Shown piece after piece: positions 51,721 through 60,247 of a stretch of 64,000 bases of DNA. Position 1 is the stretch's first letter. Each line of letters begins with the position of its first letter. The notes below the pieces were generated by a model, which worked only from the letters and a program-made list of their open reading frames with translations, did not search any database and had not been told where the DNA came from. Source of the stretch: Calothrix brevissima NIES-22. Its GTDB lineage: Bacteria > Cyanobacteriota > Cyanobacteriia > Cyanobacteriales > Nostocaceae. A program made the position numbers and the translations under genes. The stretch spans positions 5,902,646-5,966,645 of the forward strand of contig NZ_AP018207.1 in assembly GCF_002367995.1 (NCBI RefSeq), read 5' to 3'.

Positions 51721-52923
51721 GTGAAACTTTGCATTGTTACCCACAAATTTAAAAAAGGTGATGGTCAAGGACGAGTTAATTATGAGGTTGCTAAGGAAGT
51801 AATTCGTCGTGGACATCACCTGACATTATTAGCTAGCGAAGTCGCACCAGAGTTAGCAGAAAATAGCCTAGTAAAATGGATAGAAATTCCCGTTGAGAAA
51901 TTCCCTACAGAATTTTTACGTAATTTCGTATTTGCCAAAAAGAGTGCCGATTGGTTAGAAAAAAATCGCGCTGAGATTGATTTAGTCAAAGTCAATGGCG
52001 CAATTACCAACACAGCCGCCGATGTGAATGCTGTACATTTTGTCCATAGTTCTTGGTTGCGATCGCCTGTGCATATTTCCCGCACCCGTCGCGATGCTTA
52101 TGGTTTGTACCAATGGCTGTACACGGCTTTAAATGCCCATTGGGAAAAGCAAGCATTTCAAAAGGCGCAAGTAGTCGTTGCTGTCTCAGAGAAAGTCGCC
52201 CAGGAATTAGTGAATATTGGCGTTCCGCGATCGCGTATTCAGGTAATTGTCAACGGCGTAGACTTAGAAGAATTTACCCCCGGTATCAGCAACCGCCAAA
52301 CATGGGGTTTACCAGCCAATGTCCCCCTCGCCCTCTTTGCTGGCGATATCCGCACCACTAGAAAGAATTTAGACACCGTACTCTACGCCTTAGCTAAAGT
52401 CCCTGATTTACATCTAGCAGTTGTAGGTAGCACCGACGGTAGCCCCTTTCCCCAACTAGCCGCAGCTTTAGGTATTAGCGAACGAGTACATTTTTTAGGC
52501 TATCGCCGTGATATTGCAGCAATTATGCGGGCTGTAGATTTATTTGTATTTCCTTCCCGTTATGAAGCTTGCACCCTCGTATTATTAGAAGCCCTCGCTT
52601 CTGGTTTACCTGTGATTACCGCCTCTGCTACTGGTGGTGCAGAATTGGTAACGCCAGAATGCGGGGTAATTTTGCCCGATTCCGATGATATTGAGGCTTT
52701 AGTTGCCGCTTTGTTGGCTTTAGTCCGCGATCGCCCTTTAATGCAGCAAATGGCTCAAGCCGCCCGTTCCGTCGCCGAACAATATAGCTGGAATAAGATG
52801 GCACAAACCTATGTGGATCTATTTGAGGAGTTAATCCAGAATGAAGAACACAGTTCTCATCCCCACTTATCGCCGTCCTCTGGATCTGTCTCGTTGTCTG
52901 TTAGCCCTACAGGCGCAAACTAA
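51721..52923 (+). CDS. Family 4 glycosyltransferase (GTG start)
   Basis: 400 residues with the GT-B fold. It begins KLCIVTHKFKKGDGQGRVNY, with VNAVHFVHSSWLRSP in the N-terminal domain. The donor domain has ALFAGDIRTTRKNLDTVLYA and the Glu-x7-Glu motif in FPSRYEACTLVLLEALASGL followed by SATGGAELV. GTG start at 51721 after AAGGAAGTG. The last 27 residues (EEHSSHPHLSPSSGS onward) overlap the next gene by 83 bp and have Ser/Pro-rich composition unlike the rest. The original stop may have been lost by a small frameshift. The 296-bp gap upstream has no gene. Confidence 0.9.
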   Translation: MKLCIVTHKFKKGDGQGRVNYEVAKEVIRRGHHLTLLASEVAPELAENSLVKWIEIPVEKFPTEFLRNFVFAKKSADWLEKNRAEIDLVKVNGAITNTAADVNAVHFVHSSWLRSPVHISRTRRDAYGLYQWLYTALNAHWEKQAFQKAQVVVAVSEKVAQELVNIGVPRSRIQVIVNGVDLEEFTPGISNRQTWGLPANVPLALFAGDIRTTRKNLDTVLYALAKVPDLHLAVVGSTDGSPFPQLAAALGISERVHFLGYRRDIAAIMRAVDLFVFPSRYEACTLVLLEALASGLPVITASATGGAELVTPECGVILPDSDDIEALVAALLALVRDRPLMQQMAQAARSVAEQYSWNKMAQTYVDLFEELIQNEEHSSHPHLSPSSGSVSLSVSPTGAN

Positions 52924-53797
52924 ACCTGTAGATCAAGTAATCGTTGTTGTCCGCGATACAGATAGCCAAACTTGGGAATTCCTCGCCCAATCAGCACATA
53001 ACCTACCACTGCAAACCGTCACAGTTAGCGTTCCCGGAGTCGTAGCCGCCCTCAACGCCGGATTAGCTGTAGTAGAAGGTGATATTGTTTCAATTACAGA
53101 TGATGATGCTGCACCTCGCCCAGATTGGTTAGAGAAAATCAACGCCCATTTTCTTGCAGATAGCCGCATTGCTGGTGTGGGTGGGCGTGATTGGATTCAT
53201 CAAGGAAACCAGCTAATCAATGAATCGCGGCAAATCGTCGGTAAATTGCAATGGTTTGGTAGAGTCATTGGTAACCATCATCTAGGAGTGGGGGAACCGC
53301 GTGAAGTAGATGTTCTCAAGGGTGTGAACATGAGTTTTCGGCAAAAAGCGATGTCTACGACGGGCTACGCCAACGCTAATTTGCAATTTGACGAAAGAAT
53401 GCGCGGTACAGGAGCACAAGTACATTTTGAAATGGCATTTACCCTCGCCTTAAAACGCGCAGGTTGGAAGTTAATTTACGATCCACAAGTGGCAGTAGAT
53501 CACTATCCTGCACAACGTTTTGATGAAGACCAACGCCACAATTTTAACGAAATTGCCTTTATTAATTTGGTTCATAACGAGACATTAATATTATTAGAAA
53601 ATTTACCGCCATTGCGGCGTTTAGTATTTTTAATCTGGGCAATTTTCATCGGTACAAGAGATAGTTTAGGCTTAGTTCAATGGCTGCGACTTTTACCCAG
53701 CCAAGGTCAATTAGCTGGTAAAAAATGGTGGGCATCTTTACAAGGACGTTGGCAAGGATGGCAAACACATAGACAATTCGTAATTCGTAATTCGTAA
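52841..53797 (+). CDS. Family 2 glycosyltransferase ending in a repeat
   Basis: 318 residues: NTVLIPTYRRPLDLSRCL start, QVIVVVRDTDSQT, and metal motif ITDDDAAPRPDWLE. A second acidic segment follows (FDERMRGTGAQVHFEMAFTL), and then a C-terminal hydrophobic stretch LRRLVFLIWAIFIGTRDSLG that may contact the membrane. It begins inside the preceding GT4 gene (83-bp overlap), which implies translational coupling. Its last codons (RQFVIRNS) are read from an AATTCGT octamer repeat, so the natural C-terminus has been replaced or extended by repeat expansion. It matches an alr2839-type enzyme by family and neighbourhood. Confidence 0.88.
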   Translation: MKNTVLIPTYRRPLDLSRCLLALQAQTKPVDQVIVVVRDTDSQTWEFLAQSAHNLPLQTVTVSVPGVVAALNAGLAVVEGDIVSITDDDAAPRPDWLEKINAHFLADSRIAGVGGRDWIHQGNQLINESRQIVGKLQWFGRVIGNHHLGVGEPREVDVLKGVNMSFRQKAMSTTGYANANLQFDERMRGTGAQVHFEMAFTLALKRAGWKLIYDPQVAVDHYPAQRFDEDQRHNFNEIAFINLVHNETLILLENLPPLRRLVFLIWAIFIGTRDSLGLVQWLRLLPSQGQLAGKKWWASLQGRWQGWQTHRQFVIRNS

Positions 53798-53808
53798 TTC
53801 GTAATTAT
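53775..53808. repeat. AATTCGT(A) tandem repeat overlapping a stop codon
   Basis: Four TAATTCG-type units span the end of the preceding GT2 gene. The reading frame's TAA at 53795-53797 lies inside them. The inverted unit AATTACG appears at 862-888, again directly beside a stop codon. Confidence 0.85.
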
Positions 53809-53995
53809 GATAACTTGTAATTATTTACAAGTTACCTAATCCAAGCCAGCATGTAATTGTACACAATTATATTAGGAAACATAAATAGCCTTAAAACCCT
53901 TACCAATGACAAATGACTAATGACAAATGACTAATGACACGCAAAGCGAAATAAATTCTATAATCCAAAATCCAAAATCTAAAATCTAAAATTGA

Positions 53996-55426
53996 ATGTC
54001 CTCTCAGCAATTACTATTCAATAGTGTCTTAAAAGAGAATTTCTCTCCCCAAGAACGCGCACCACAAGCTTGGACGGTAATCTTGGGTTTTGTATTTCTC
54101 ACAGTAGTTTGTTATTTTGCTGGTGCAGCAGCGATGTTGCGTCTGGTGTTTCCCGCAACAGCTTTACTAGTCGGTTTGTTTCTCTATTTTCGTCATCCTA
54201 TTCTCTATATCGGCTTTACTTGGTGGGTTTGGTTTCTCACACCGCTAGTTGCACGTTTAATCGATTATCGAGTAGGTTGGGACCCTACTCGTCAGATATT
54301 AATCACACCCTATTTAGTAGTTTTTGTCTGTATAGGAACTTTCTTGCGCTATCTTCCTAGTAGCATCCGCCAAGGTGGTTTACCTTTTTTATTAGGTTTT
54401 ATTGGGGTGTTTTATGGTTTTCTTGTAGGTCTAATTTATAACGCACCTGTACCTGTAGCACGGGGTCTTTTAGATTGGCTAAGTCCGATTATTTTTGCTT
54501 TTCATTTATTTACTAATTGGCAAGATTATCCTAGTTATCGCCAGCATATTCAACGGGTATTTCTGTGGTGCGTGTTAATTTTAGGGGCTTATGGTGTATA
54601 TCAATTTGTTGTAGCGCCAGAGTGGGATAGATACTGGCTTATAGAGTCAAAAATGTTTAGTAGTTCTGGCGATCCGGTACCTTTTGGAATGCGTGTGTGG
54701 AGTACCCTGCACTCTGTTGGGCCTTTTGGTTGTGTGATGCAAACTGGTTTATTGTTATTATTTACGAGAACTGGATTTTTAATTTTTCCTGCCTCTGTTT
54801 TTGGTTATTTATCATTTCTTTTAGCTCAAGCCCGCACTAATTGGGGTGGTTGGTTAGTAGGAGTAATTATTATTTTAGGTTCGGTAAAAGCCAAAATTCA
54901 AATGCGGCTAGTAACGATTATTTTGGTGATGGCAATATGTGTAGTACCATTAACAACTATCGAACCAATTTCTGAAGTTGTGGCTAGTCGGTTTGAGAGT
55001 TTTTCTAACTTAGAAAACGACACTAGCTTTAAAGATAGATCGGGAAGCTATGATAGAAACCTCAGTATTGCCCTTTCTAACGTTCTAGGGAATGGTTTAG
55101 GCAATATTTGGAAAGTCAATGAAAAAACCGGACAAATTGAAGTATTTGTGATTGATAGCGGCATTTTAGATATTTTCTTCACCTTGGGCTGGTGTGGTGC
55201 TATACCTTATGTAGGCGGTTTATTTTTATTGATTGTTAATGTTAGCAAGTATACTGAAGGTAAGTTTGATAGTTTTGTAAGTGCCGCCCGCGCAATTGGT
55301 ATCAGTTCTTGTTTTCAATTAGTTATTGGTAGTGGAATGCTGAGTGTTGCCGGCATGATTCTTTGGGGATTTTTTGCAATGGCTATGGCAGCACATAAAT
55401 ATTATCAACAGCAAGGTATTAAGTAA
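53996..55426 (+). CDS. O-antigen ligase/polymerase-like membrane protein (Wzy/WaaL type)
   Basis: 476 residues with about ten to twelve hydrophobic helices, for example LGFVFLTVVCYFAGAAAML, PYLVVFVCIGTFLRYL, GLPFLLGFIGVFYGFLVGL and VTIILVMAICVVPLTT. A large non-membrane loop lies at about 315-380 (RFESFSNLENDTSFKDRSGS, then ALSNVLGNGLGNIW). The Gly-rich segment after this loop matches the Wzy_C/O-antigen-ligase pattern (GxGxGxxx). It would polymerise repeat units or transfer finished chains on the outer face of the membrane. An alr2840-type gene of this class exists in the Anabaena HEP island and is required for the layer. ATG at 53996; no strong ribosome-binding site. Confidence 0.85.
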   Translation: MSSQQLLFNSVLKENFSPQERAPQAWTVILGFVFLTVVCYFAGAAAMLRLVFPATALLVGLFLYFRHPILYIGFTWWVWFLTPLVARLIDYRVGWDPTRQILITPYLVVFVCIGTFLRYLPSSIRQGGLPFLLGFIGVFYGFLVGLIYNAPVPVARGLLDWLSPIIFAFHLFTNWQDYPSYRQHIQRVFLWCVLILGAYGVYQFVVAPEWDRYWLIESKMFSSSGDPVPFGMRVWSTLHSVGPFGCVMQTGLLLLFTRTGFLIFPASVFGYLSFLLAQARTNWGGWLVGVIIILGSVKAKIQMRLVTIILVMAICVVPLTTIEPISEVVASRFESFSNLENDTSFKDRSGSYDRNLSIALSNVLGNGLGNIWKVNEKTGQIEVFVIDSGILDIFFTLGWCGAIPYVGGLFLLIVNVSKYTEGKFDSFVSAARAIGISSCFQLVIGSGMLSVAGMILWGFFAMAMAAHKYYQQQGIK

Positions 55427-55876
55427 TTATTGGGCATGGGGCATAGGGCATTGGGTAGTTGTTAATAATTAAACAGTCAACAGTCAACCGTCAACACTTC
55501 GACAGAGCTTCAGTGCATCGCAGTCAATAGTCAACAGTCAACGATCAACAGTCAATATTATTTTGTAACTGTATAAATACCATTTAATTTCTAATCAGGT
55601 TAGGATAAAAAATATATATGTAGGGTGGGCACTGCCTACCAAAATCTTGAGAGGAATTACGCAAGTAATATATTATTTTCAGTTCTTATTCAGGACTGAC
55701 TTACTTAGTACAATCATAGTGACATTTTTACTAAAATTTGCCTAAATCCTATCTAGATCTGGTGGGCAGTGCCCACCCTACTTATATTTCTAGCCTCTAT
55801 TTTCTCGGCAGTTTTTATGGGTGGTTAATTCAGATACCCACGTAGTATTTGCACTAATTAAATTAAGGACAAAATT
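55427..55876. other. Repeat-filled spacer in the hep locus
   Basis: The 450 bp contain a GGGCATGGGGCATAGGGCAT run after the stop codon, a (CAGTCAA)n STRR field interrupted by TTCGACAGAGCTTCAGTGCA (about 55472-55556), and the 162-bp foldback element at 55620-55781. About 95 bp remain before the next start codon. No gene. Confidence 0.6.
55620..55781. mobile_element. 162-bp MITE-like element with 21-bp terminal inverted repeats
   Basis: Left end GTAGGGTGGGCACTGCCTACC (55620-55640 without gaps) and right end 55761-55781 are inverted copies with 20 of 21 matches. Flanks are ATATAT on the left and TTATAT on the right, AT-rich as expected for such insertions. The 120-bp interior has no coding frame. 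A partial relative (GGTGAGCAATGCCCACC) lies at 13685-13701. Confidence 0.78.
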
Positions 55877-57037
55877 ATGAAAGTTATTGCTATTATGCCG
55901 CTAGCTGAACAAAGAGGTGGCGGTGAGATGATGTTTTTGGATTTGATGCAACAAGGGCGACAAGCAGGGATTGAATGGTTAGCTATTTTCTTAGAAGAAG
56001 GGCCGATGGTAGAACAGGTAAGGGCTTTGGGTATTGATACTAGAGTGATTGTTAGCGGTCGTCTGCGTCAAGTCCACTGTTTTATTAGTACTGTTTTGCA
56101 AATAGCGATGGTAGCTAGGCGCGAACGTGCAGATGCGATCGCTAATTGGATGTGGATTACTCATCTATATGGTGGACTTGCCGCGATCGCTACTGGTTTA
56201 CCTGCTGTATGGTATCAATTGGAAGTCCCTAATCCTAAATCTTGGTTAGTCCGATTGGCGACATTATTACCTGCCCGTGCCATTATTACTCTCTCTAAAG
56301 ATGGGCAGCAAGAACAAGCTAAAATTTGGCCTTATCGACCGACACCACTAGTTTATCCCGGCGTGGCTTTAGATAGATTTGAACCTGCAATTCTCCCTTC
56401 ACCTCTAGAGGCGCGGATTAAGTTAGGTTTACCAGTACAAGGGCCGTTAATTGGCATTGTTGGACGATTGCAACGATGGAAAGGAATGCATACTTTAATC
56501 GCTGCTATGCCACAAATATTGCAGAGATATCCTGATGCTCATTGTGTAGTGGTTGGCGGTAAGCATGATTTAGAACCGGAATATGAGGATTTCTTAAAAA
56601 CACAGATTGCAGATTTAGATTTGAGCGATCGCGTTTCGATGGTAGGCTTACAACGCAACATTCCCGAATGGATGCAGGCGATGGATATAGTTGTCCATGC
56701 TTCTGATAAAGAACCATTTGGAATTGTGGTGATTGAAGCGATGGCGCTGGGTAAACCCGTGATTGCTGGTAATGCTGGCGGCCCTACCGAAATCATTACA
56801 GATAGCGTTAATGGGCTACTTACACCTTACAATGATGTCGATGCATTAGCGATCGCTGTTCTCCGCTATCTAGAAAATCCAGAATTCGCCCAAAATATGG
56901 GAATAGCTGCACGCCAACGCGCCCTCGATTTCTCTACCCAACGCTACGCCCAAAACTTTGTGAATGTCGTTCGCGCGGCTGTATCTCGTGTACCGCAAAT
57001 ACTCAGAAGTGCTACTACTGCATCTCCTTTAAATTAG
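55877..57037 (+). CDS. Family 4 glycosyltransferase
   Basis: 386 residues with the GT-B fold. The N-terminal KVIAIMPLAEQRGGGEMMFLDLM provides the acceptor-side Gly-rich turn. The donor domain starts with PLIGIVGRLQRWKGMHTLIA and has the Glu-x7-Glu motif in DKEPFGIVVIEAMALGKPVI and GNAGGPTEII. A well-placed AAGGAC precedes ATG 55877. This is the last gene of the polysaccharide locus in this direction; an alr2841-type glycosyltransferase ends the Anabaena island (from memory). A 34-bp perfect palindrome begins 37 bp after the stop codon. Confidence 0.92.
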   Translation: MKVIAIMPLAEQRGGGEMMFLDLMQQGRQAGIEWLAIFLEEGPMVEQVRALGIDTRVIVSGRLRQVHCFISTVLQIAMVARRERADAIANWMWITHLYGGLAAIATGLPAVWYQLEVPNPKSWLVRLATLLPARAIITLSKDGQQEQAKIWPYRPTPLVYPGVALDRFEPAILPSPLEARIKLGLPVQGPLIGIVGRLQRWKGMHTLIAAMPQILQRYPDAHCVVVGGKHDLEPEYEDFLKTQIADLDLSDRVSMVGLQRNIPEWMQAMDIVVHASDKEPFGIVVIEAMALGKPVIAGNAGGPTEIITDSVNGLLTPYNDVDALAIAVLRYLENPEFAQNMGIAARQRALDFSTQRYAQNFVNVVRAAVSRVPQILRSATTASPLN

Positions 57038-57074
57038 AGACTTCCACAATTAAAAAAAATAGTCAATTGCTATT

Positions 57075-57108
57075 GTTGATAATTGACAGTTAACTGTCAA
57101 TTATCAAC
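57075..57108. terminator. Perfect 34-bp palindrome at the end of the hep locus
   Basis: GTTGATAATTGACAGTT is followed at once by its exact complement, with no loop bases. The arms resemble TTGACAG heptamers facing each other. It may form a transcript-end hairpin for the locus, but no T-tract follows, so termination is inferred from position only. Confidence 0.5.
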
Positions 57109-57848
57109 GAATTGAAGCAGAAGAATTTATGTTTAAGAGTTGTTTCACTGAATGCGATCGTGATTTAATTAGAAATGTAGTCTTCATTTTTGATCTTTCC
57201 ACAGGTTAAATTATATTAAAATTTACCTAATGTTAAGCTTAGATACAATTGGTAATCAGCCTTTTTTTGTAAATATGAAGTTTTAAATAAGCGGCTGATT
57301 TTTCTCTGTTCAAAGTAACATCGATTGGTTAATAATTTCGGATAAATTAATTTTTCACTTGTGCCTTGCCACATCAGGCTTAGAGGTATTTTTATCCACA
57401 AATTATTTAGCATACATACTTGCTGAGAAAAAATCTACTACTTAACAATTTATTTATATAAGCGCCTCAAAGACAGCTTTTTTAAAGATATTATCTAGAT
57501 TTTTAGAATCACATAACATTGTGCTTTAATAACTAAAACAGGAATATTTTGTTTATTTACTATGCATACACGTACCCAAGACTTTCAATTTTATCCATCA
57601 GTAAAATAATGACTATGTATATTTTTCTGACAAAGATTTAATTTAGATCTTACGAAATTTGTCAAGGAACATTTGAAAATTCAAAAATTATTCAAAAAAG
57701 CTTGTTATTAACATCCAACTAAGCGGATATTTACCATGTATTAGACAAACTTATCACCCTGGATCGACCTCGATTTGCTAGTACAGGCTAATTAAAGCTA
57801 TGTAAATTTAAGCTTTCAACCCCAATCTTTCACAACAATGTTGCTCAA

Positions 57849-57882
57849 AAAGTCAAGAATGAAGGCTTTTATGCTTGACTTT
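57849..57882. promoter_or_regulatory. 9-bp inverted repeat in the RTX gene leader
   Basis: AAAGTCAAG (57849-57857) and CTTGACTTT (57874-57882) are exact complements separated by 16 nt. GAATGA and TCATTC offer an alternative nested pairing. It lies about 36 nt before the RTX start codon and could affect translation or serve as an operator. Confidence 0.4.
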
Positions 57883-57917
57883 CCTCATTCTTATTTACTC
57901 ACGGATGTAATAATTCT

Positions 57918-60212
57918 ATGACTACTAAAACGACTAAAGTTGCCGAGACTTCCTTCAAAAATAGCAGCAGGAACTACTGCGAACCTTTACTAGCTGATTT
58001 ATCACTAAAACAAACTATCTCTAATACTCCCTTAGTATTAGGCAGTGAAGCCACTTTTACATTGAAATTAAATAATAGTGGCCCTGCTAATGCAACCGGG
58101 GTAAAAATTCAAGATTTATTACCTGCTGGTTTTAGCTTTGTTAATGCTACTACTAGTCTGGGTACTTATGATAGCAAAACCGGAATTTGGGATGTTGGTA
58201 ATATTAAATCGGGATATAGTGCAACCCTAGTATTGACGGGTAAAGTTGTCAATGCAACTAGCGCCGATGCTTACACTAATGTGGCAGAAATTATTGCAGC
58301 TAATCAACGCGATCCAGATTCGGTTGTCAATAATCACAATCCTTATGAAGATGACTACACTAGTTTAACTGCGCCTGTTGCTAAGTTAGATTTAAGCAAA
58401 AAATTTACTAAGGTTACCAAAGAAGTAGATGGTAATAATGATGGTAAAACAGAGCAATATTTAGCCCTTCCTGGTGATGATGTATCGTTTCAAATTCAAG
58501 TCACTAATAATGGTGTGGTTAATGCTACCAATGTGAAGATTTTAGACGATATGACTCAGGTTTTGCCAATTGGGTTAACATTGCAAAGCCTCAGTCTTGA
58601 TGGTGGTGTGAATCTTGATACTGCTGGTGGCGGTGATGGGAATGCTCAAACAGTTGAGGTACTATTTAACAACATAGCCCCTGGTGAAACCAAAACTATT
58701 ACAGTTAATGCCAAAGTTAGTACTGAAAACGTTAAAGCTGCTAATTTCTCCGGTCAAATAGGTACGATTGACCCGTTTACAGGCAATATTAATACAAAAC
58801 TACCAGAATACTATAATACACCTTTTAATGGTACATTTTTTCTGCATTACAACGTGCAAAAAGATGCCAATCAACCAAAGGCTAATTTTGGCTTATTAAA
58901 TATTACCAATCAAGCGGAAATTGTTGGTTTTAACGGCAGTCATCTCAATCCTGGCTCCATTACAGCTAGCGCCAGGTTAGATGTTTCTAGCTTTAAAATA
59001 GCTGGAACGCTAAATAACGGACAGCAATTTACTATTTATTCCATTGAAGATTTACTCGATCCTAGTAGTACTCCAGGATCGTATATTTTGAATCCCGATC
59101 CTGATGTAGAACCACCACCTAAAGCTTATCCTACCAATAATCAATCGGAGTTTTTACCACCAGGGACAACTGGAAGCACGAATTTTTTTGCAAGTTGGAT
59201 TAAATCTAACGATCCGCAATATTTAGCCGATTTAGCAGTTTGGGATACGCTAAAATCTGATGGAGATTTATCGAATATTGACGATGAAAAAGCGGTAGTA
59301 GACGCCCTATTTAAGTTTATTGAAGATGGAGTTTATAGCCGCGATCGCTTTGATAAGGGTAGGTTTACTCTCAACAACGGTACGCAGACAGAAACCATCG
59401 AATTTAACGCTGGTGAACTTAGTCCAGGTGCTACCAATTTTGTGAATATTGCAGTGACAGATACAAATGCTGTCGTCACCGATAGTAAGGGTAATCCTGT
59501 AGGGACTTTTAGTAACTTGCAAGCTGCTTTAGACTCATTTAACTTTACTCATCCCACTGACGTAAATGTGACAATTAACGATGCCAATGGAGATAAAGTA
59601 GTTAGAAGCCAATTGCAACAACTTAGCACTTATAATTTTGAGAAAAATTGGTCACTTAAAACTATTACCATTGGTAATAATGTCAATCAAGTAATTTTAG
59701 CCTCTGGCAATAAGTCAGCTAATATTGATTTATCGCAAGTTAATATTACTAATCCAATTCAAAATTTTCAGTTACAGGGCAATAACGGCAAAGATACCAT
59801 TACTGGAAGTCGTTTTAATGATGTCATTGTCGGCGGTAACGGTGATGATATATTATCAGGTTTTGATGGCAATGACTCAATTAATGGGGGTAATGGTTGC
59901 GATTTGTTAACTGGCGGTAGAGGTAACGACACTTTAACTGGGGGATTGGGTGCTGATAACTTTGTCTTTGGTGTAAAATTTGGTAACGACATTATTACTG
60001 ATTTTTGTAAAGGTCAAGACAAAATCGACCTCAGACAACTCAAGCTAGTAAAAGGCGCTTTGGATACTAATGGCGATCGCGTAATTAATCTTAAAGATAG
60101 CCTCGTCTCCCTCAACAATTACAATCTCCAGCTAGATCTAACCTCTTTAAATGGTGGTACTATCACTTTCACAGGAGTAACTGCGGTTAATATCAAAGAT
60201 TTTATTTTTTAA
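57918..60212 (+). CDS. DUF11-repeat protein with C-terminal RTX (haemolysin-type) repeats
   Basis: 764 residues, no N-terminal signal peptide. Two DUF11-like conserved repeat domains (about 27-115, FTLKLNNSGPANATGVKIQD; and about 155-290, FQIQVTNNGVVNATNVKILD) suggest a fibrous, Ig-like surface protein. A long middle region follows. From about 635 to 695 there are Ca-binding nonapeptides (GGNGDDILSG, GNDSINGGNGCDLLTGG, GRGNDTLTGG), and then a C-terminal beta domain with GNDIITDFCKGQDKIDLR. This ending is an uncleaved type I secretion signal. Export would need an ABC/HlyD/TolC system; the HlyD at 19091 pairs with a C39 exporter and may not be the right one. It follows the hep locus and may be a sheath or cell-surface protein. 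Confidence 0.87.
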   Translation: MTTKTTKVAETSFKNSSRNYCEPLLADLSLKQTISNTPLVLGSEATFTLKLNNSGPANATGVKIQDLLPAGFSFVNATTSLGTYDSKTGIWDVGNIKSGYSATLVLTGKVVNATSADAYTNVAEIIAANQRDPDSVVNNHNPYEDDYTSLTAPVAKLDLSKKFTKVTKEVDGNNDGKTEQYLALPGDDVSFQIQVTNNGVVNATNVKILDDMTQVLPIGLTLQSLSLDGGVNLDTAGGGDGNAQTVEVLFNNIAPGETKTITVNAKVSTENVKAANFSGQIGTIDPFTGNINTKLPEYYNTPFNGTFFLHYNVQKDANQPKANFGLLNITNQAEIVGFNGSHLNPGSITASARLDVSSFKIAGTLNNGQQFTIYSIEDLLDPSSTPGSYILNPDPDVEPPPKAYPTNNQSEFLPPGTTGSTNFFASWIKSNDPQYLADLAVWDTLKSDGDLSNIDDEKAVVDALFKFIEDGVYSRDRFDKGRFTLNNGTQTETIEFNAGELSPGATNFVNIAVTDTNAVVTDSKGNPVGTFSNLQAALDSFNFTHPTDVNVTINDANGDKVVRSQLQQLSTYNFEKNWSLKTITIGNNVNQVILASGNKSANIDLSQVNITNPIQNFQLQGNNGKDTITGSRFNDVIVGGNGDDILSGFDGNDSINGGNGCDLLTGGRGNDTLTGGLGADNFVFGVKFGNDIITDFCKGQDKIDLRQLKLVKGALDTNGDRVINLKDSLVSLNNYNLQLDLTSLNGGTITFTGVTAVNIKDFIF

Positions 60213-60247
60213 CCAGAGTCCCTAGTGAAGCAATCAGCTAACTCAAG

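Larger units (their letters stand above)
57038..57917. other. Long spacer between hep locus and RTX gene
   Basis: 880 bp, AT-rich. It contains the 34-bp palindrome (57075-57108), an inverted repeat (57849-57882), and a possible 20-codon leader frame (57859-57921). The middle 700 bp show no gene and no repeat that I recognise. The promoter of the RTX gene presumably lies in the last 200 bp. Confidence 0.45.
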
